This document shows, one piece after another, positions 9,548 to 17,683 of a stretch of DNA of 64,000 nucleotides. The stretch comes from Candidatus Methanoliparum thermophilum (GTDB lineage Archaea > Halobacteriota > Methanoliparia > Methanoliparales > Methanoliparaceae), in the NCBI GenBank assembly GCA_004212075.1, contig RXIF01000004.1:124001-188000 (forward strand), written 5' to 3'. The stretch's first letter is position 1. Each line of letters starts with the position of its first letter. The notes beneath the pieces were generated by a model. The model did no database searches. It was not told the origin of the DNA and saw nothing but the letters and a program-made list of their open reading frames with translations. The position numbers and the translations under genes were made by a program.

Positions 9548-9772
9548 TCACCCCATAAAGAAAAATATGAAGATCAATAAAGCGATCAGTAACCCATAAG
9601 GTATACCGATCAAAAATCCTATCCTATCACCCAATCTTTGAGCCAACTCTCCTGCCGTGAACTCTATCTTTTCATCTATCTCATCGAGTTTTGCCAGCAA
9701 CTCCTTGTATTCTGGCGGTGTTAACGTAATAGGTGCACCTAACGATGTTTTTTCTTCGATCTCTTTATCCAT
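9548..9772 (-). CDS. mtrG: Tetrahydromethanopterin S-methyltransferase subunit G
   Basis: 74 residues with one C-terminal membrane helix (about residues 52-73, IGIPYGLLIALLIFIFFFMG). A helical cytoplasmic part contains LTPPEYKELLAKLDEIDEKIEF, the usual MtrG signature. MtrG is a small stalk subunit of the Na+-pumping methyltransferase. It sits between mtrF and mtrH with gaps of three and seven bases, so tight translational coupling is likely. Length and order match the canonical operon. Confidence 0.95.
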   Translation of the reverse strand: MDKEIEEKTSLGAPITLTPPEYKELLAKLDEIDEKIEFTAGELAQRLGDRIGFLIGIPYGLLIALLIFIFFFMG

Positions 9773-9775
9773 TTT

Positions 9776-9961
9776 CTACCCCATCAATAATCTTATTCCA
9801 AACAAGATAAATCCTGTAAATAACCCTATTGAAAGACCTTTTATAAATCCAACCCATAATCCAGCGGCCAACCGATTATCTTTACCGATTAAGGTGATCA
9901 TTCTTTTTTGATCCTCTACTTTAGCCTCTATCAAAACCGTTTCAGGCGTTTGTTCTTCCAT
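9776..9961 (-). CDS. mtrF: Tetrahydromethanopterin S-methyltransferase subunit F
   Basis: 61 residues with a single C-terminal helix (about 38-60). The segment IGKDNRLAAGLWVGFIKGL resembles the end of MtrA (VRDQKLTSGLSNNAILGIL), reflecting the known relation between MtrF and the MtrA membrane anchor. It follows mtrA after 46 bases and precedes mtrG by three. It is a structural membrane subunit of the methyl-transfer/Na+ pump complex. Confidence 0.95.
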   Translation of the reverse strand: MEEQTPETVLIEAKVEDQKRMITLIGKDNRLAAGLWVGFIKGLSIGLFTGFILFGIRLLMG

Positions 9962-10007
9962 ATTTTTACCTCTTTTTAATATAATAATTTTAACTATGAG
10001 ATTACTG

Positions 10008-10742
10008 TTACCGTAAAAGTATAAGCGGCAGCGATATAATAATAGCGAGAATAATTCCGGTCAATATACCTAAGATTGCATTGTTGGATAATCCGCTTGT
10101 TAGTTTTTGATCCCTGACTATCAGCTGAGATTTATATTGTATCGATTCTATCGCCTTGTTTAAAGTATCCATTACTGGTTTTGTTGGCATTGCTAATGGA
10201 AGTTCAGCCTCTTCTTTCTCTTCCGTTTCTGCTCCTAATTTGATAATAATCGGATCTTCTGGAAACGCACCAGGATCTCTTTCCATAAGTTCTTTTATCT
10301 TTGCACCGATCTTCGACAAATCCTCGGTTCCAATCATATCTATTACTTCTACCTGTTCTCTGAATCGCTCTACTGCTTCTATTGGAGCATTCTCTATAAA
10401 TGGTATCGCACCTTTAGCATTTATTATCTTTTTTGAATTAGGATCTACACCATATTCTGCCAATGCCAGCATTGAATTACCTGTCAAATGCCCAGGAACT
10501 TCAGTCCCTGCTAAGATAAGGAACCGTATATTTGGGTTAGATATCGTGTTTGCTATAATCTTTTCCAATCCTATATTCTCGGTCTTAGTAGGACCGACCA
10601 TAGAAGCACCAAATCCAAGCACCTTTTTATCATCAAAGTATGTTCCTAACGACGAGACTACGACAGGATTTTTTGGATCACCTATTGCATACTCTCCGCT
10701 TACCGGTGGCCATTCAGGTGGTACATCTTTTTTCTCAACCAT
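10008..10742 (-). CDS. mtrA: Tetrahydromethanopterin S-methyltransferase subunit A, corrinoid protein
   Basis: 244 residues. A cytoplasmic corrinoid-binding domain (about 1-170) is joined by a linker to one C-terminal helix (about 222-243). The segment IRFLILAGTEVPGHLTGNS puts the expected lower-ligand histidine at His85. KTENIGLEKIIANTISNPNIRF and NAKGAIPFIENAP are further MtrA hallmarks. Methylation and demethylation of its cobalt drives Na+ translocation by MtrE and partners. It lies in the canonical place between mtrB and mtrF. Confidence 0.97.
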   Translation of the reverse strand: MVEKKDVPPEWPPVSGEYAIGDPKNPVVVSSLGTYFDDKKVLGFGASMVGPTKTENIGLEKIIANTISNPNIRFLILAGTEVPGHLTGNSMLALAEYGVDPNSKKIINAKGAIPFIENAPIEAVERFREQVEVIDMIGTEDLSKIGAKIKELMERDPGAFPEDPIIIKLGAETEEKEEAELPLAMPTKPVMDTLNKAIESIQYKSQLIVRDQKLTSGLSNNAILGILTGIILAIIISLPLILLR

Positions 10743-10757
10743 ATTTTAACACTCCTC

Positions 10758-11054
10758 TTATTCGATAGACAATAGTACAAGAGCTATCATACCCAACCCG
10801 ATCGTCAGCCCTACCATCATCATCGTTAAAAATCCTGCCCTGCTCAATGCTCCTTCTCGATTAGGTTGAGAATTGAGCATACCTGTGGTAGGATCCAGAC
10901 AACCGATAAGGTCATCTGCTATAATATCCAGCTCTTTTATCTTCTCCTCTATCGGAGAAATATCCAGTATGTAAACGTCGGGTAATGCCATTCCTACTTT
11001 TAGTGTCTTAGGATCTAAGACCACTCTATGTTTTTCAGATATAACTATCGACAT
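10758..11054 (-). CDS. mtrB: Tetrahydromethanopterin S-methyltransferase subunit B
   Basis: 98 residues. A soluble N-terminal part with the hallmark HRVVLDPKTLKVGMALPDVY is followed by one C-terminal helix (about 74-96, LTMMMVGLTIGLGMIALVLLS). The helix anchors this small subunit next to MtrA. Spacing is 15 bases to mtrA and seven from mtrC, so it is co-transcribed. Length and position are canonical. Confidence 0.95.
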   Translation of the reverse strand: MSIVISEKHRVVLDPKTLKVGMALPDVYILDISPIEEKIKELDIIADDLIGCLDPTTGMLNSQPNREGALSRAGFLTMMMVGLTIGLGMIALVLLSIE

Positions 11055-11061
11055 ATTCTAA

Positions 11062-11856
11062 TCACTCCAACGTCTTGATCAATCCAGTACCAACGACCTT
11101 GTATGCCTGTTTCATAGATAATTTTACAAAAACGACATAACTTATCACCCATATAATCCCAGATAATGCTATCAATATGGCACCATCTATTAGATCGTTA
11201 AATATCAATTCGATACCAAGAAGCAACGATAAAAGAGATCCTAACTCTATACTGAGAACAAGAGTTCTATTTCTCTTTTCATCAGGACCGAGACAAGCAT
11301 TATACGGATGAAGCATACCGATAGCAGACATTATGAATATAACAGCAATCCATCCCGTATTTATAACAGAGTTTAACACCATATCAAGGTGCCAGGTTCC
11401 TGCTAAGATAGAAGAGGCAAGAATTATAGAGAGCGTACCCGCTATCGTCAACTGAATCATACCGCTGACCATGACAGGAATCTTCATCTTTAATACATTA
11501 ACTGCAACTAGACCATATACACATCCTCCGATTGCTGCCAGAATAATGCTTATTATAACACCCAAATAAGCACCTTCTTCAAAAAGGAGAGGTGCTGCCA
11601 TCCCTGCAAGAGCAGCCGTGATACCTATACCCAAAGCAAGCATACCTATCGAGGGCACACCTGTACCCAACCCGTAATGGGCTATCGTTCTAACTGCGTC
11701 TGCACCACATACTATTGCTAGTATCAATCCAATCGCCTTTACCACGGCTGGTAACGATGTGAATATCGCGATTATCGTAGATAAAACGATAGATATAATC
11801 ATCAAGTTCCGCTGACTAAACCAATCAATCTTCTTCTTATCAATGTCTACTTCCAT
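11062..11856 (-). CDS. mtrC: Tetrahydromethanopterin S-methyltransferase subunit C
   Basis: 264 residues, almost wholly hydrophobic, with about eight membrane helices. Family features include AHYGLGTGVPSIGMLALG and the loop HPYNACLGPDEKRNRTL. MtrC, with MtrD and MtrE, forms the membrane core of the Na+-translocating complex. It starts one base after the mtrD stop codon, consistent with coupling. Nothing is missing compared with the family. Confidence 0.96.
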   Translation of the reverse strand: MEVDIDKKKIDWFSQRNLMIISIVLSTIIAIFTSLPAVVKAIGLILAIVCGADAVRTIAHYGLGTGVPSIGMLALGIGITAALAGMAAPLLFEEGAYLGVIISIILAAIGGCVYGLVAVNVLKMKIPVMVSGMIQLTIAGTLSIILASSILAGTWHLDMVLNSVINTGWIAVIFIMSAIGMLHPYNACLGPDEKRNRTLVLSIELGSLLSLLLGIELIFNDLIDGAILIALSGIIWVISYVVFVKLSMKQAYKVVGTGLIKTLE

Positions 11857-11857
11857 C

Positions 11858-12553
11858 TTAAATTCCTCCTATTGGTAAAGCATAAGCTACTATGTAGATG
11901 AACGATGCACAGATTAGAGATGCTACAAAACATGCCAGCAATGCTCTCGGCAAAAGCTTAAACTTCGGATCGTGAAATCCTTCTATCGTACCTCCTATGT
12001 TATAAGCCGATAAAACAGCGTTTGCTAGGAATATACCCAACGCAGCGATACCAGATAATGCTATATTAAAACCAGCATAGAATACTAATGAATAAAAGAT
12101 TAAAGCACCTCCAAAACCGCCTAGAAATGCTCCAATTTCGCCAGATAAAAAAGATACATCTGGAGTGCCATGTCCATCCGTCTGAGGCGTCTTGTAAGAT
12201 AGAAAATCACGACCAGTAATCGGATCTTTCGTTACTCTTCCAGATACAGGCACGATCCCCGTCCCTTGTGTATATATCAAAGTACCACTTAGCATAGTAA
12301 ACGCTAGCATCAGCATAGAGCCTACAGCACCTGATAAAGAGACTAACCAGATATTAGAGGTTACCATTGCCACAGTAGATGCAGTGAAAAGACCTGTCAT
12401 AGCCGCACCCGTTGATAACATGTTTACTCCTGTAGCAACCCCCGTAGCGGTACCCATAGCTGCTGGAGCACCGCCTACAGGCATCAAGTGTACACCTATA
12501 CTGGTTAATATTCCTCCTACTATTATACATATAAAGATCAAGATCGGATCCAT
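11858..12553 (-). CDS. mtrD: Tetrahydromethanopterin S-methyltransferase subunit D
   Basis: 231 residues with about six membrane helices. The glycine-rich N-terminus (IGVHLMPVGGAPAAMGTATG) and the central FLSYKTPQTDGHGTPDVSFL are typical MtrD features. It is a core membrane subunit next to MtrC and MtrE. It lies three bases after mtrE and one before mtrC. Its base composition, like that of the other mtr genes, is somewhat richer in GC than the surrounding genes, as expected of a highly expressed operon. Confidence 0.96.
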   Translation of the reverse strand: MDPILIFICIIVGGILTSIGVHLMPVGGAPAAMGTATGVATGVNMLSTGAAMTGLFTASTVAMVTSNIWLVSLSGAVGSMLMLAFTMLSGTLIYTQGTGIVPVSGRVTKDPITGRDFLSYKTPQTDGHGTPDVSFLSGEIGAFLGGFGGALIFYSLVFYAGFNIALSGIAALGIFLANAVLSAYNIGGTIEGFHDPKFKLLPRALLACFVASLICASFIYIVAYALPIGGI

Positions 12554-12556
12554 ATT

Positions 12557-13474
12557 TTATTCCCCCACAAACGTTCCATATCTTTTCCTAACATATCCTA
12601 CAAGAGCATAGTTTATGAAGAAGAGAGCGACCGCTATCACAATACCGATACCGATAGATATTGCTATCGCCATCTCAGGACTACCGCCTAACGAAAAACC
12701 TAAGAGACTCCTCCAGTTCTCGAAGAGCAGTATCAAACCGAACGCCAAACCAGTTATCGGACCGCCGTACTTGGCACAGAAGTAGACAACATCGTTCTGG
12801 TTTCTTACTCCGCATTCTGAATACCTGGTTATCCTACCATGATAAACAACACGTTTTCCTTCACCGAAAGGTCTATCCTGGAACTCTCTCTCCGTTCCAT
12901 AGTGCACATCTCCTACCGAAGAACCTATGGACCCTATAGTTATACCCCAAATCAATCCTAATAAAGGCATTGGAAACGCACTCTGTAGTACGCCAGGCAT
13001 AATATAAGCTTGTATATAACATATCGTTGTTATACCTATCACAGCGATAAAACCGTGCGTTGCTATAGGTAACAGTTGTCTGATTAATACATCCAAATAC
13101 ATAGGTTGTTCAAACCTTCTCTGAGATGCGGTTCTACCCATATAAGCGGTAGATGCAAGCAACATATGAACAATAGCCGCTATTCCTGCACCCAACGGTA
13201 TCGCTAGTATGGGTGAGTAACCTTGTCCTAAAAAGACCACTGCAATACCCGCTGAGACTGCACAATATAATCCGTATGCGGGTGGTTCACCAGATATAGC
13301 CTTGTTAAAAAACCTGTTTATGTATCCTACCTGTGCTGCCAGTTGTACCTGCGAATTAGGATTACTCTGCGATCCAACGTCTGACTCCAAATCTTCAAAA
13401 GTTCCTGCAATTAGCGCGATAAATGCTATAAGCAATATCCACGCTATTATTGCTATAGTAATTGTTATCATCAA
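12557..13474 (-). CDS. mtrE: Tetrahydromethanopterin S-methyltransferase subunit E
   Basis: 305 residues, first gene of the operon, with about seven membrane helices. MtrE is the subunit assigned to Na+ conduction. Blocks such as YINRFFNKAISGEPPAYGLY and the cytoplasmic loop EFQDRPFGEGKRVVYHGRI are family hallmarks. The start ATGATG at 13474 has no clear ribosome binding site. TATA-like sequence lies in the 69 bases upstream (about 13525-13540), so a short-leader transcript is possible. The stop of an amidohydrolase gene on the same strand lies just upstream. Confidence 0.97.
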   Translation of the reverse strand: MMITITIAIIAWILLIAFIALIAGTFEDLESDVGSQSNPNSQVQLAAQVGYINRFFNKAISGEPPAYGLYCAVSAGIAVVFLGQGYSPILAIPLGAGIAAIVHMLLASTAYMGRTASQRRFEQPMYLDVLIRQLLPIATHGFIAVIGITTICYIQAYIMPGVLQSAFPMPLLGLIWGITIGSIGSSVGDVHYGTEREFQDRPFGEGKRVVYHGRITRYSECGVRNQNDVVYFCAKYGGPITGLAFGLILLFENWRSLLGFSLGGSPEMAIAISIGIGIVIAVALFFINYALVGYVRKRYGTFVGE

Positions 13475-13543
13475 GAGAGATTCAATCTAATCTTTGTAAT
13501 AAACCTTTCGATAGTATCAAATTTAAAGTAAAATAGATAAATA

Positions 13544-14620
13544 TTAAAAATACTTTTTTAAAACTGTGTTTTTATGTATAATCATCTTGATATCGTCAGG
13601 TCTTGCTCTTCGTACGATACTTCTATATAGATCTTTACTCCGGTTGAGATTCGGCGATCCTCCGTCTATAACCATTAAATTGGCGCATCCTCCCTCTGAT
13701 ATGGTGCCGTGATCTTTTAATAAACGGTTTATATTGGATGTAGCCATCTTAAGAACATTTTTATCATTATCTCTGTAAAATATTTTTGAAATGAACTCCA
13801 ATTCTGAAAATATGTTTAGTGAATTAAACATCACATTATCGGTTCCTACAATGGCATCGATACCTAAATCAAGCATATTTTTTATAGGTGGAATACCCAC
13901 ACCCGTCACAAAATTGGATCTTGGACATACAACAACGGTGATTCCTAAATCTTTTATCTTCTTGAGCTGTTTTTTATCTGCATGGGTAAGATGGATCAGT
14001 ATATCCGCACCAAGATCGATAGCAGGGTCTATATCACTATCATCTAACTCACCTGCATGAATCGCAAACTTTTTACCAAATTTTTTTGTATGTTCTATAC
14101 ATCTTATTAGATACTCCTCCTCATGATCGTTGGTACTACTCATTCCGATACCATCGGCTTTTTTTAAAATCTCGTCGATCTCTTTCTCGTTAACCGGCCT
14201 GCCTAAAATAAATGCATCAATCGAATTAGATAACGCTTTTTTTAATAGATTAAGCCCAGTTATACCTCCTTCTCTAAAATCCATGAATAAACCCGTTCCA
14301 CATTTTACCATATCAATTATACTCTCCTTCATAGATTCTAATATTATATGCTCGGATGTGATATTCAATAATTTATGTTTAAGTCCATCTGGTGGGGTAA
14401 CAGCTTCGCGTAAATTTTTAAATGGTATATCTTTAGCAAAAGAGTCACCTAAATGAGTATGTGCATTTATAAATGACGGGATTATTATTTCGGATCCTAC
14501 TGTCGACTCTTCGATCCTTCGGATTTTTCCCTCTCTAACAATAAGATTACCCTTTACTATATCGAGATCCTCACCGGTCAGGATGGTACCGTTTAAGATA
14601 ACTTCATGCCCTTTCTTCAT
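13544..14620 (-). CDS. Metal-dependent amidohydrolase (cytosine/adenosine deaminase-like)
   Basis: 358 residues of the amidohydrolase superfamily. The metal site NAHTHLG places His54 and His56. IHAGELDD, HLTHADK and GTDNVMFN supply the further histidines and the aspartate. It begins with a beta-sandwich segment (NGTILTGEDLDIVKGNLIV) and ends with the matching NLMVIDGG piece. The fold and GTDN motif match archaeal deaminase-type members acting on ring nitrogen compounds; the substrate cannot be read from sequence. It precedes the mtr operon on the same strand by 69 bases and is divergent from the Sec61-beta gene. Confidence 0.8.
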   Translation of the reverse strand: MKKGHEVILNGTILTGEDLDIVKGNLIVREGKIRRIEESTVGSEIIIPSFINAHTHLGDSFAKDIPFKNLREAVTPPDGLKHKLLNITSEHIILESMKESIIDMVKCGTGLFMDFREGGITGLNLLKKALSNSIDAFILGRPVNEKEIDEILKKADGIGMSSTNDHEEEYLIRCIEHTKKFGKKFAIHAGELDDSDIDPAIDLGADILIHLTHADKKQLKKIKDLGITVVVCPRSNFVTGVGIPPIKNMLDLGIDAIVGTDNVMFNSLNIFSELEFISKIFYRDNDKNVLKMATSNINRLLKDHGTISEGGCANLMVIDGGSPNLNRSKDLYRSIVRRARPDDIKMIIHKNTVLKKYF

Positions 14621-14665
14621 AATCTTTATATATCTGTTGTTATCTACATTATAAATGTAATCAAA

Positions 14666-14824
14666 ATGGCTTCTAAGAAATCGTCATCTGGTTTATCATC
14701 AAGCGCAGGTATAATGCGGTACTTCGATACAGAGGATACAAAAATAGGGATAAATCCAAAAACAGTTGTTATATCGGCCGTGTTTATCGCAATAGTTCTC
14801 GTTATATTAAACTTTTCCATTTAA
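14666..14824 (+). CDS. secG: Preprotein translocase subunit Sec61-beta (SecG)
   Basis: 52 residues from ATG at 14666. A serine/lysine-rich start (MASKKSSSGLSSSAGIMRYF) is followed by DTEDTKIGINPKTVVI and one C-terminal helix, the standard archaeal Sec61-beta form. A longer in-frame reading from 14606 is rejected because it overlaps the neighbouring gene and adds a hydrophobic lead not found in the family. A TATA box TTTATATA at 14625-14632 would give a leader of only about ten bases. It is a non-essential partner of the SecYE channel. Confidence 0.93.
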   Translation: MASKKSSSGLSSSAGIMRYFDTEDTKIGINPKTVVISAVFIAIVLVILNFSI

Positions 14825-14870
14825 AAATATATAAGAATAGATTTTGGTGGTACTATTCTCTTTGTCCCGA

Positions 14871-15041
14871 TTATAATCCTCTCTCTTCTGGCTGGGATTC
14901 CATTCTTATATTGTCTGTCTCTTTCGATGCATAATCTGCCCAAATTAATGGGAAGAATCCGACCAATTCAGACTTAATTAATAAGATGATATAAGATAAA
15001 TAAAATAGAACGATAAATATTCTAGAATGATAAAAAATATT
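14871..15041 (-). pseudogene. Start-less reading frame, possible remnant of a small membrane protein
   Basis: Open for 56 codons after an in-frame TAG at 15042-15044, with no ATG or GTG in the hydrophobic part. The conceptual product has one strongly hydrophobic stretch (IFIVLFYLSYIILLIK), then SELVGFFPLIWADYASKE and a polar tail ending QPEERGL. The sudden switch from helix to polar tail looks protein-like, but no start or homolog can be shown. It may be the 3' end of a decayed gene whose 5' part was lost around the tandem repeat. Confidence 0.25.
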
Positions 15042-15054
15042 CTAGAATGATAAA
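15015..15054. repeat. Two perfect tandem 20-bp units, each holding a 10-bp palindrome
   Basis: The unit AAATATTCTAGAATGATAAA occurs at 15015-15034 and again at 15035-15054 without mismatch. Each contains the palindrome ATTCTAGAAT (15019-15028 and 15039-15048), centred 20 bases apart, about two helical turns. A diverged partial copy (GAACGATAAATATTCT) overlaps the upstream side. The arrangement looks like a double operator, yet the flanking genes converge on it. Confidence 0.8.
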
Positions 15055-15133
15055 TATTCTATTTTATTCGTTACATTTTCTCACATCCGATATCCCTTAA
15101 CGTATCTAAAATAATATCATTGCCAACAAAACA

Positions 15134-15445
15134 TCATAAAACCTTTATTTGATCTGGAGAAAAGCCTTTTGATACAAGCATCTCTTTTACTTTATTTTTA
15201 TGCTGCCCTTGTAACTCTATAGACGAACCCTTGACAGTTCCACCACAAGCCAGATTTGATTTTAAAAACCTGGCCAATTTATCGAGATCTATATCGGCAG
15301 CATTTATTCCATCAACTACCGTAACTTCCTTACCATACCTTCGCCTATCTGCTTTTATAACTATTTTTTGGCTCTCTTTAGCCACATCTTCACATATACA
15401 AAGATCTTTCGGTAAACCACAAATCGGACAAACGTCTTGTTTCAT
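15134..15445 (-). CDS. Translation initiation factor aIF1 (SUI1 family)
   Basis: 103 residues. A short N-terminal zinc-knuckle-like part ([13 protein letters not shown]) precedes the SUI1 domain with [34 protein letters not shown] and [18 protein letters not shown]. aIF1 binds the small ribosomal subunit and monitors start codon selection. The gene follows a small basic protein gene on the same strand after 51 bases, suggesting joint expression with translation functions. The start is clear, since an upstream stop leaves no alternative. Confidence 0.95.
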   Translation of the reverse strand: MKQDVCPICGLPKDLCICEDVAKESQKIVIKADRRRYGKEVTVVDGINAADIDLDKLARFLKSNLACGGTVKGSSIELQGQHKNKVKEMLVSKGFSPDQIKVL

Positions 15446-15496
15446 TATATGTTATACTTAATTGTTACTTAATATAAATTTTTTGAAAATTTAATA

Positions 15497-15670
15497 TTAT
15501 TTAATCAACGATGATGGTGATCTTTTTATTCGCCGTCTTAATCGTCCTTTTCCATCGTATCTTTGATTCGGTCCCGGTTTTTTAAAACCTGTTCTTTTTT
15601 CTGCCACCAATCTATATTTTCCTCTATTATTTTTAATTTTTACCCATCTTGTAGTTCCTGTTTTGCCCAT
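15497..15670 (-). CDS. Small very basic conserved-type protein, probably ribosome or RNA associated
   Basis: 57 residues from ATG at 15670 to TAA at 15497-15499. Key segments are MGKTGTTRWVKIKNNRGKYR, RTGFKKPGPNQRYDGKG and a terminal cluster RLRRRIKRS. Over a third of residues are Lys or Arg and no acidic cluster is present, as in small ribosomal proteins. It resembles short archaeal proteins of the DUF5350 kind; this is from memory and tentative. A GGTGTTATT-type lead lies upstream, and aIF1 follows on the same strand. It was found by reading the gap directly. Confidence 0.75.
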   Translation of the reverse strand: MGKTGTTRWVKIKNNRGKYRLVAEKRTGFKKPGPNQRYDGKGRLRRRIKRSPSSLIK

Positions 15671-15793
15671 AATAACACCTTTTTCTGTTTTATTAATACA
15701 TAGCCATACTATCTTATATTTCTATATAATTAGATTATACAAGTCTGCATATTTATAAATCCATATATAAACATTACTATTTTACTATCTACA

Positions 15794-16978
15794 TTAATTT
15801 TTACCCTCAATGATCATATTTTTAAAAATTTTGGCTTGATATCCATGATATTCAGATAAAATAACTTTTTCATTTTGTTTCTCTTCGAATGAGACGTTTT
15901 TTTCTTGATAAAGTTGATAAGGAGATCTTCTACCAACGATGCTTAAACATCCTTTGAAAAGTTTTAGTCTCACATCACCACAGACTCGTTCTTGTGTCTT
16001 ATCTATGAATGCGTTAATATCATCAAATAACGGTTCATAAATAAGCCCTTTATATGCAAGATCAGACCATTTTTCATCGACCATATTCTTGAAAAATATC
16101 TCTTCCTTGGTTAATACAATCTGTTCTAACGCTTTATGTGCAGATATCAAAATCGTAGCGGCAGGATGCTCGTAAATCTCTCTGGCTTTTAATCCAAGGA
16201 TCCTATCCTCTATCATATCGGTTCTTCCTATACCATGCAATCCACCAAGTTTATTCAACTCTCTTATAAGATTTAAACCATCTAATTCCTTATTGTTTAA
16301 TTTAATAGGGATACCATCATTGAAGGAGATCTCGATAAGTGCAGGGTCTTTGGGAGAGTTTTTAGGATCGTTAGTCCATTTATAAACCTCTTCCGGTGGA
16401 GTAAACCACGGATCTTCAAGTCTTCCCCCTTCTATACTTCTACTCCACAGATTTTCATCGATACTCCATGGCTTTTTGGAATTTATCCCTAAATTAAGCC
16501 CTTTTTCTTTGGCGTAATCGATTTCCCAGGATCTTACCAAATTTAAGTCTCTTATGGGTGCAATTATATCTAAACCCGATAATGAGAATATAAAATCGAA
16601 TCTAAGTTGATCGTTTCCTTTCCCTGTACAACCGTGTGCAAGTGCCTGAGCATTCTCTTTTTTTGCAATGTCAACGACTTTTTTTGCTATCAAAGGTCGG
16701 GCAATCGCCGTTCCTAAGACATATCCTTCGTAACATCCGTTTGCCTTTATTGAAGGAATGATATAATCATTGACAAATTCTTCTTTTGCATCGATACGGT
16801 AAGTCTTATCTGCAAACCGTTCTGCCCTCTCTTTTGCAATCTTGATATCTTCTTCAGGCTGCCCTACATCTACGATAACTGAAATTACTTCATCAAAATT
16901 GTATCTCTCTTTCAAAAGGAAGATACAGATAGATGTATCCAACCCACCTGAGTATGCTAATACTACTTTTTTCATCAT
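15794..16978 (-). CDS. argG: Argininosuccinate synthase
   Basis: 394 residues, normal length. The N-type ATP pyrophosphatase loop AYSGGLDTS lies at residues 8-16. AHGCTGKGNDQLRF and the long NSKKPWSIDENLWSRSIEGG block are unmistakable for ArgG. It joins citrulline and aspartate using ATP in arginine synthesis. It starts MMKK at 16978, and a start one codon later is equally possible. It is divergent from the iron-sulfur flavoprotein gene with 76 bases between them. No other arg gene is in the window. Confidence 0.97.
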   Translation of the reverse strand: MMKKVVLAYSGGLDTSICIFLLKERYNFDEVISVIVDVGQPEEDIKIAKERAERFADKTYRIDAKEEFVNDYIIPSIKANGCYEGYVLGTAIARPLIAKKVVDIAKKENAQALAHGCTGKGNDQLRFDFIFSLSGLDIIAPIRDLNLVRSWEIDYAKEKGLNLGINSKKPWSIDENLWSRSIEGGRLEDPWFTPPEEVYKWTNDPKNSPKDPALIEISFNDGIPIKLNNKELDGLNLIRELNKLGGLHGIGRTDMIEDRILGLKAREIYEHPAATILISAHKALEQIVLTKEEIFFKNMVDEKWSDLAYKGLIYEPLFDDINAFIDKTQERVCGDVRLKLFKGCLSIVGRRSPYQLYQEKNVSFEEKQNEKVILSEYHGYQAKIFKNMIIEGKN

Positions 16979-17054
16979 GAATCACTTGGAGATTTTATTT
17001 AAATTTATACTTTTATATATATGTTTACATTTTTAATATGAGGGGTAGATTGCA

Positions 17055-17651
17055 TTGATAAAAGTTTTTGGAATATCTACAAGTCCTAGAATAGCAGCCA
17101 CTGCTTGGATTATCAACGAGGCGTTAAGATATTTAGAAAAAGAATATAATGCCGAAACTCGTTTCTTTTCGGTATATGGAAAAAAGATTAATTTCTGTAT
17201 CCACTGTAACAACTGTATAAAAAAAGGTGGTTGTATATTCAACGATGCAATGAAAGATGTTTATTCTGGGTTTGAATGGGCAGATGCTGTCTTAATTGGA
17301 ACCCCAGTTTATCAAGGAACACTTAGTGGTCAAGCAAAAGTAATTTTTGACCGAATGAGGGCATTTGTCGCAAAAAATCCGCATTCATTAAACGGTAAAT
17401 TAGGTGCTGCTATTGCAGATGGAGGAGATAGAATTGGCGGTCAAGAGATTGCATTAAGATCGATAATAGACTTTTATATGATAAATGAGATGATTCCTAT
17501 AAGCGGCGGATCGTTCGGTGCGAATCTTGGTGCTACGATCTGGTCTAAAGATAAAGGATCGGATGGTGCAAAAGAGGACAAAGAAGGGTTAAAATCGCTT
17601 TATAAAACTTTAGATAGATTGGTTGATGTTTGGAAAAACTTATATACTTAA
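17055..17651 (+). CDS. Iron-sulfur flavoprotein (Isf family, flavodoxin fold)
   Basis: 198 residues from a TTG start. The flavodoxin-like phosphate loop ISTSPR lies near the N-terminus. The compact cluster motif CIHCNNCIKKGGC (C-x2-C-x2-C-x5-C, about residues 50-62) is the hallmark of methanogen Isf. GTPVYQGTLSGQAKVIFDRM forms the FMN-binding part. Known Isf proteins take electrons from ferredoxin to FMN and are linked to oxidative stress or redox balancing. The next gene encodes AfpA, another ferredoxin-linked flavoprotein, with only 32 bases between. The two likely work together. Confidence 0.88.
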   Translation: MIKVFGISTSPRIAATAWIINEALRYLEKEYNAETRFFSVYGKKINFCIHCNNCIKKGGCIFNDAMKDVYSGFEWADAVLIGTPVYQGTLSGQAKVIFDRMRAFVAKNPHSLNGKLGAAIADGGDRIGGQEIALRSIIDFYMINEMIPISGGSFGANLGATIWSKDKGSDGAKEDKEGLKSLYKTLDRLVDVWKNLYT

Positions 17652-17683
17652 AAATTTAATAATAAAAGTAAAAGGGAATTAAA

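Larger units (their letters stand above)
14825..15133. other. Convergent intergenic region with a gene remnant and a tandem palindromic repeat
   Basis: This 309-base gap separates secG from aIF1, which run toward each other. It contains a start-less minus-strand reading frame (14871-15041) and two tandem 20-base units (15015-15054), both listed separately. AATAAAATAGAA near 15000 and TTCTATTTTATT near 15057 are inverted copies flanking the tandem units, so the transcript could fold into a large AT-rich hairpin. Confidence 0.5.

Noticed and set aside
10156-10749. 197-codon frame antisense to mtrA
   Set aside because: It is the Ser/Ile/Pro-rich mirror of a real gene with intact MtrA motifs. 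Similar mirrors lie over mtrC, PAN, leuD and others.
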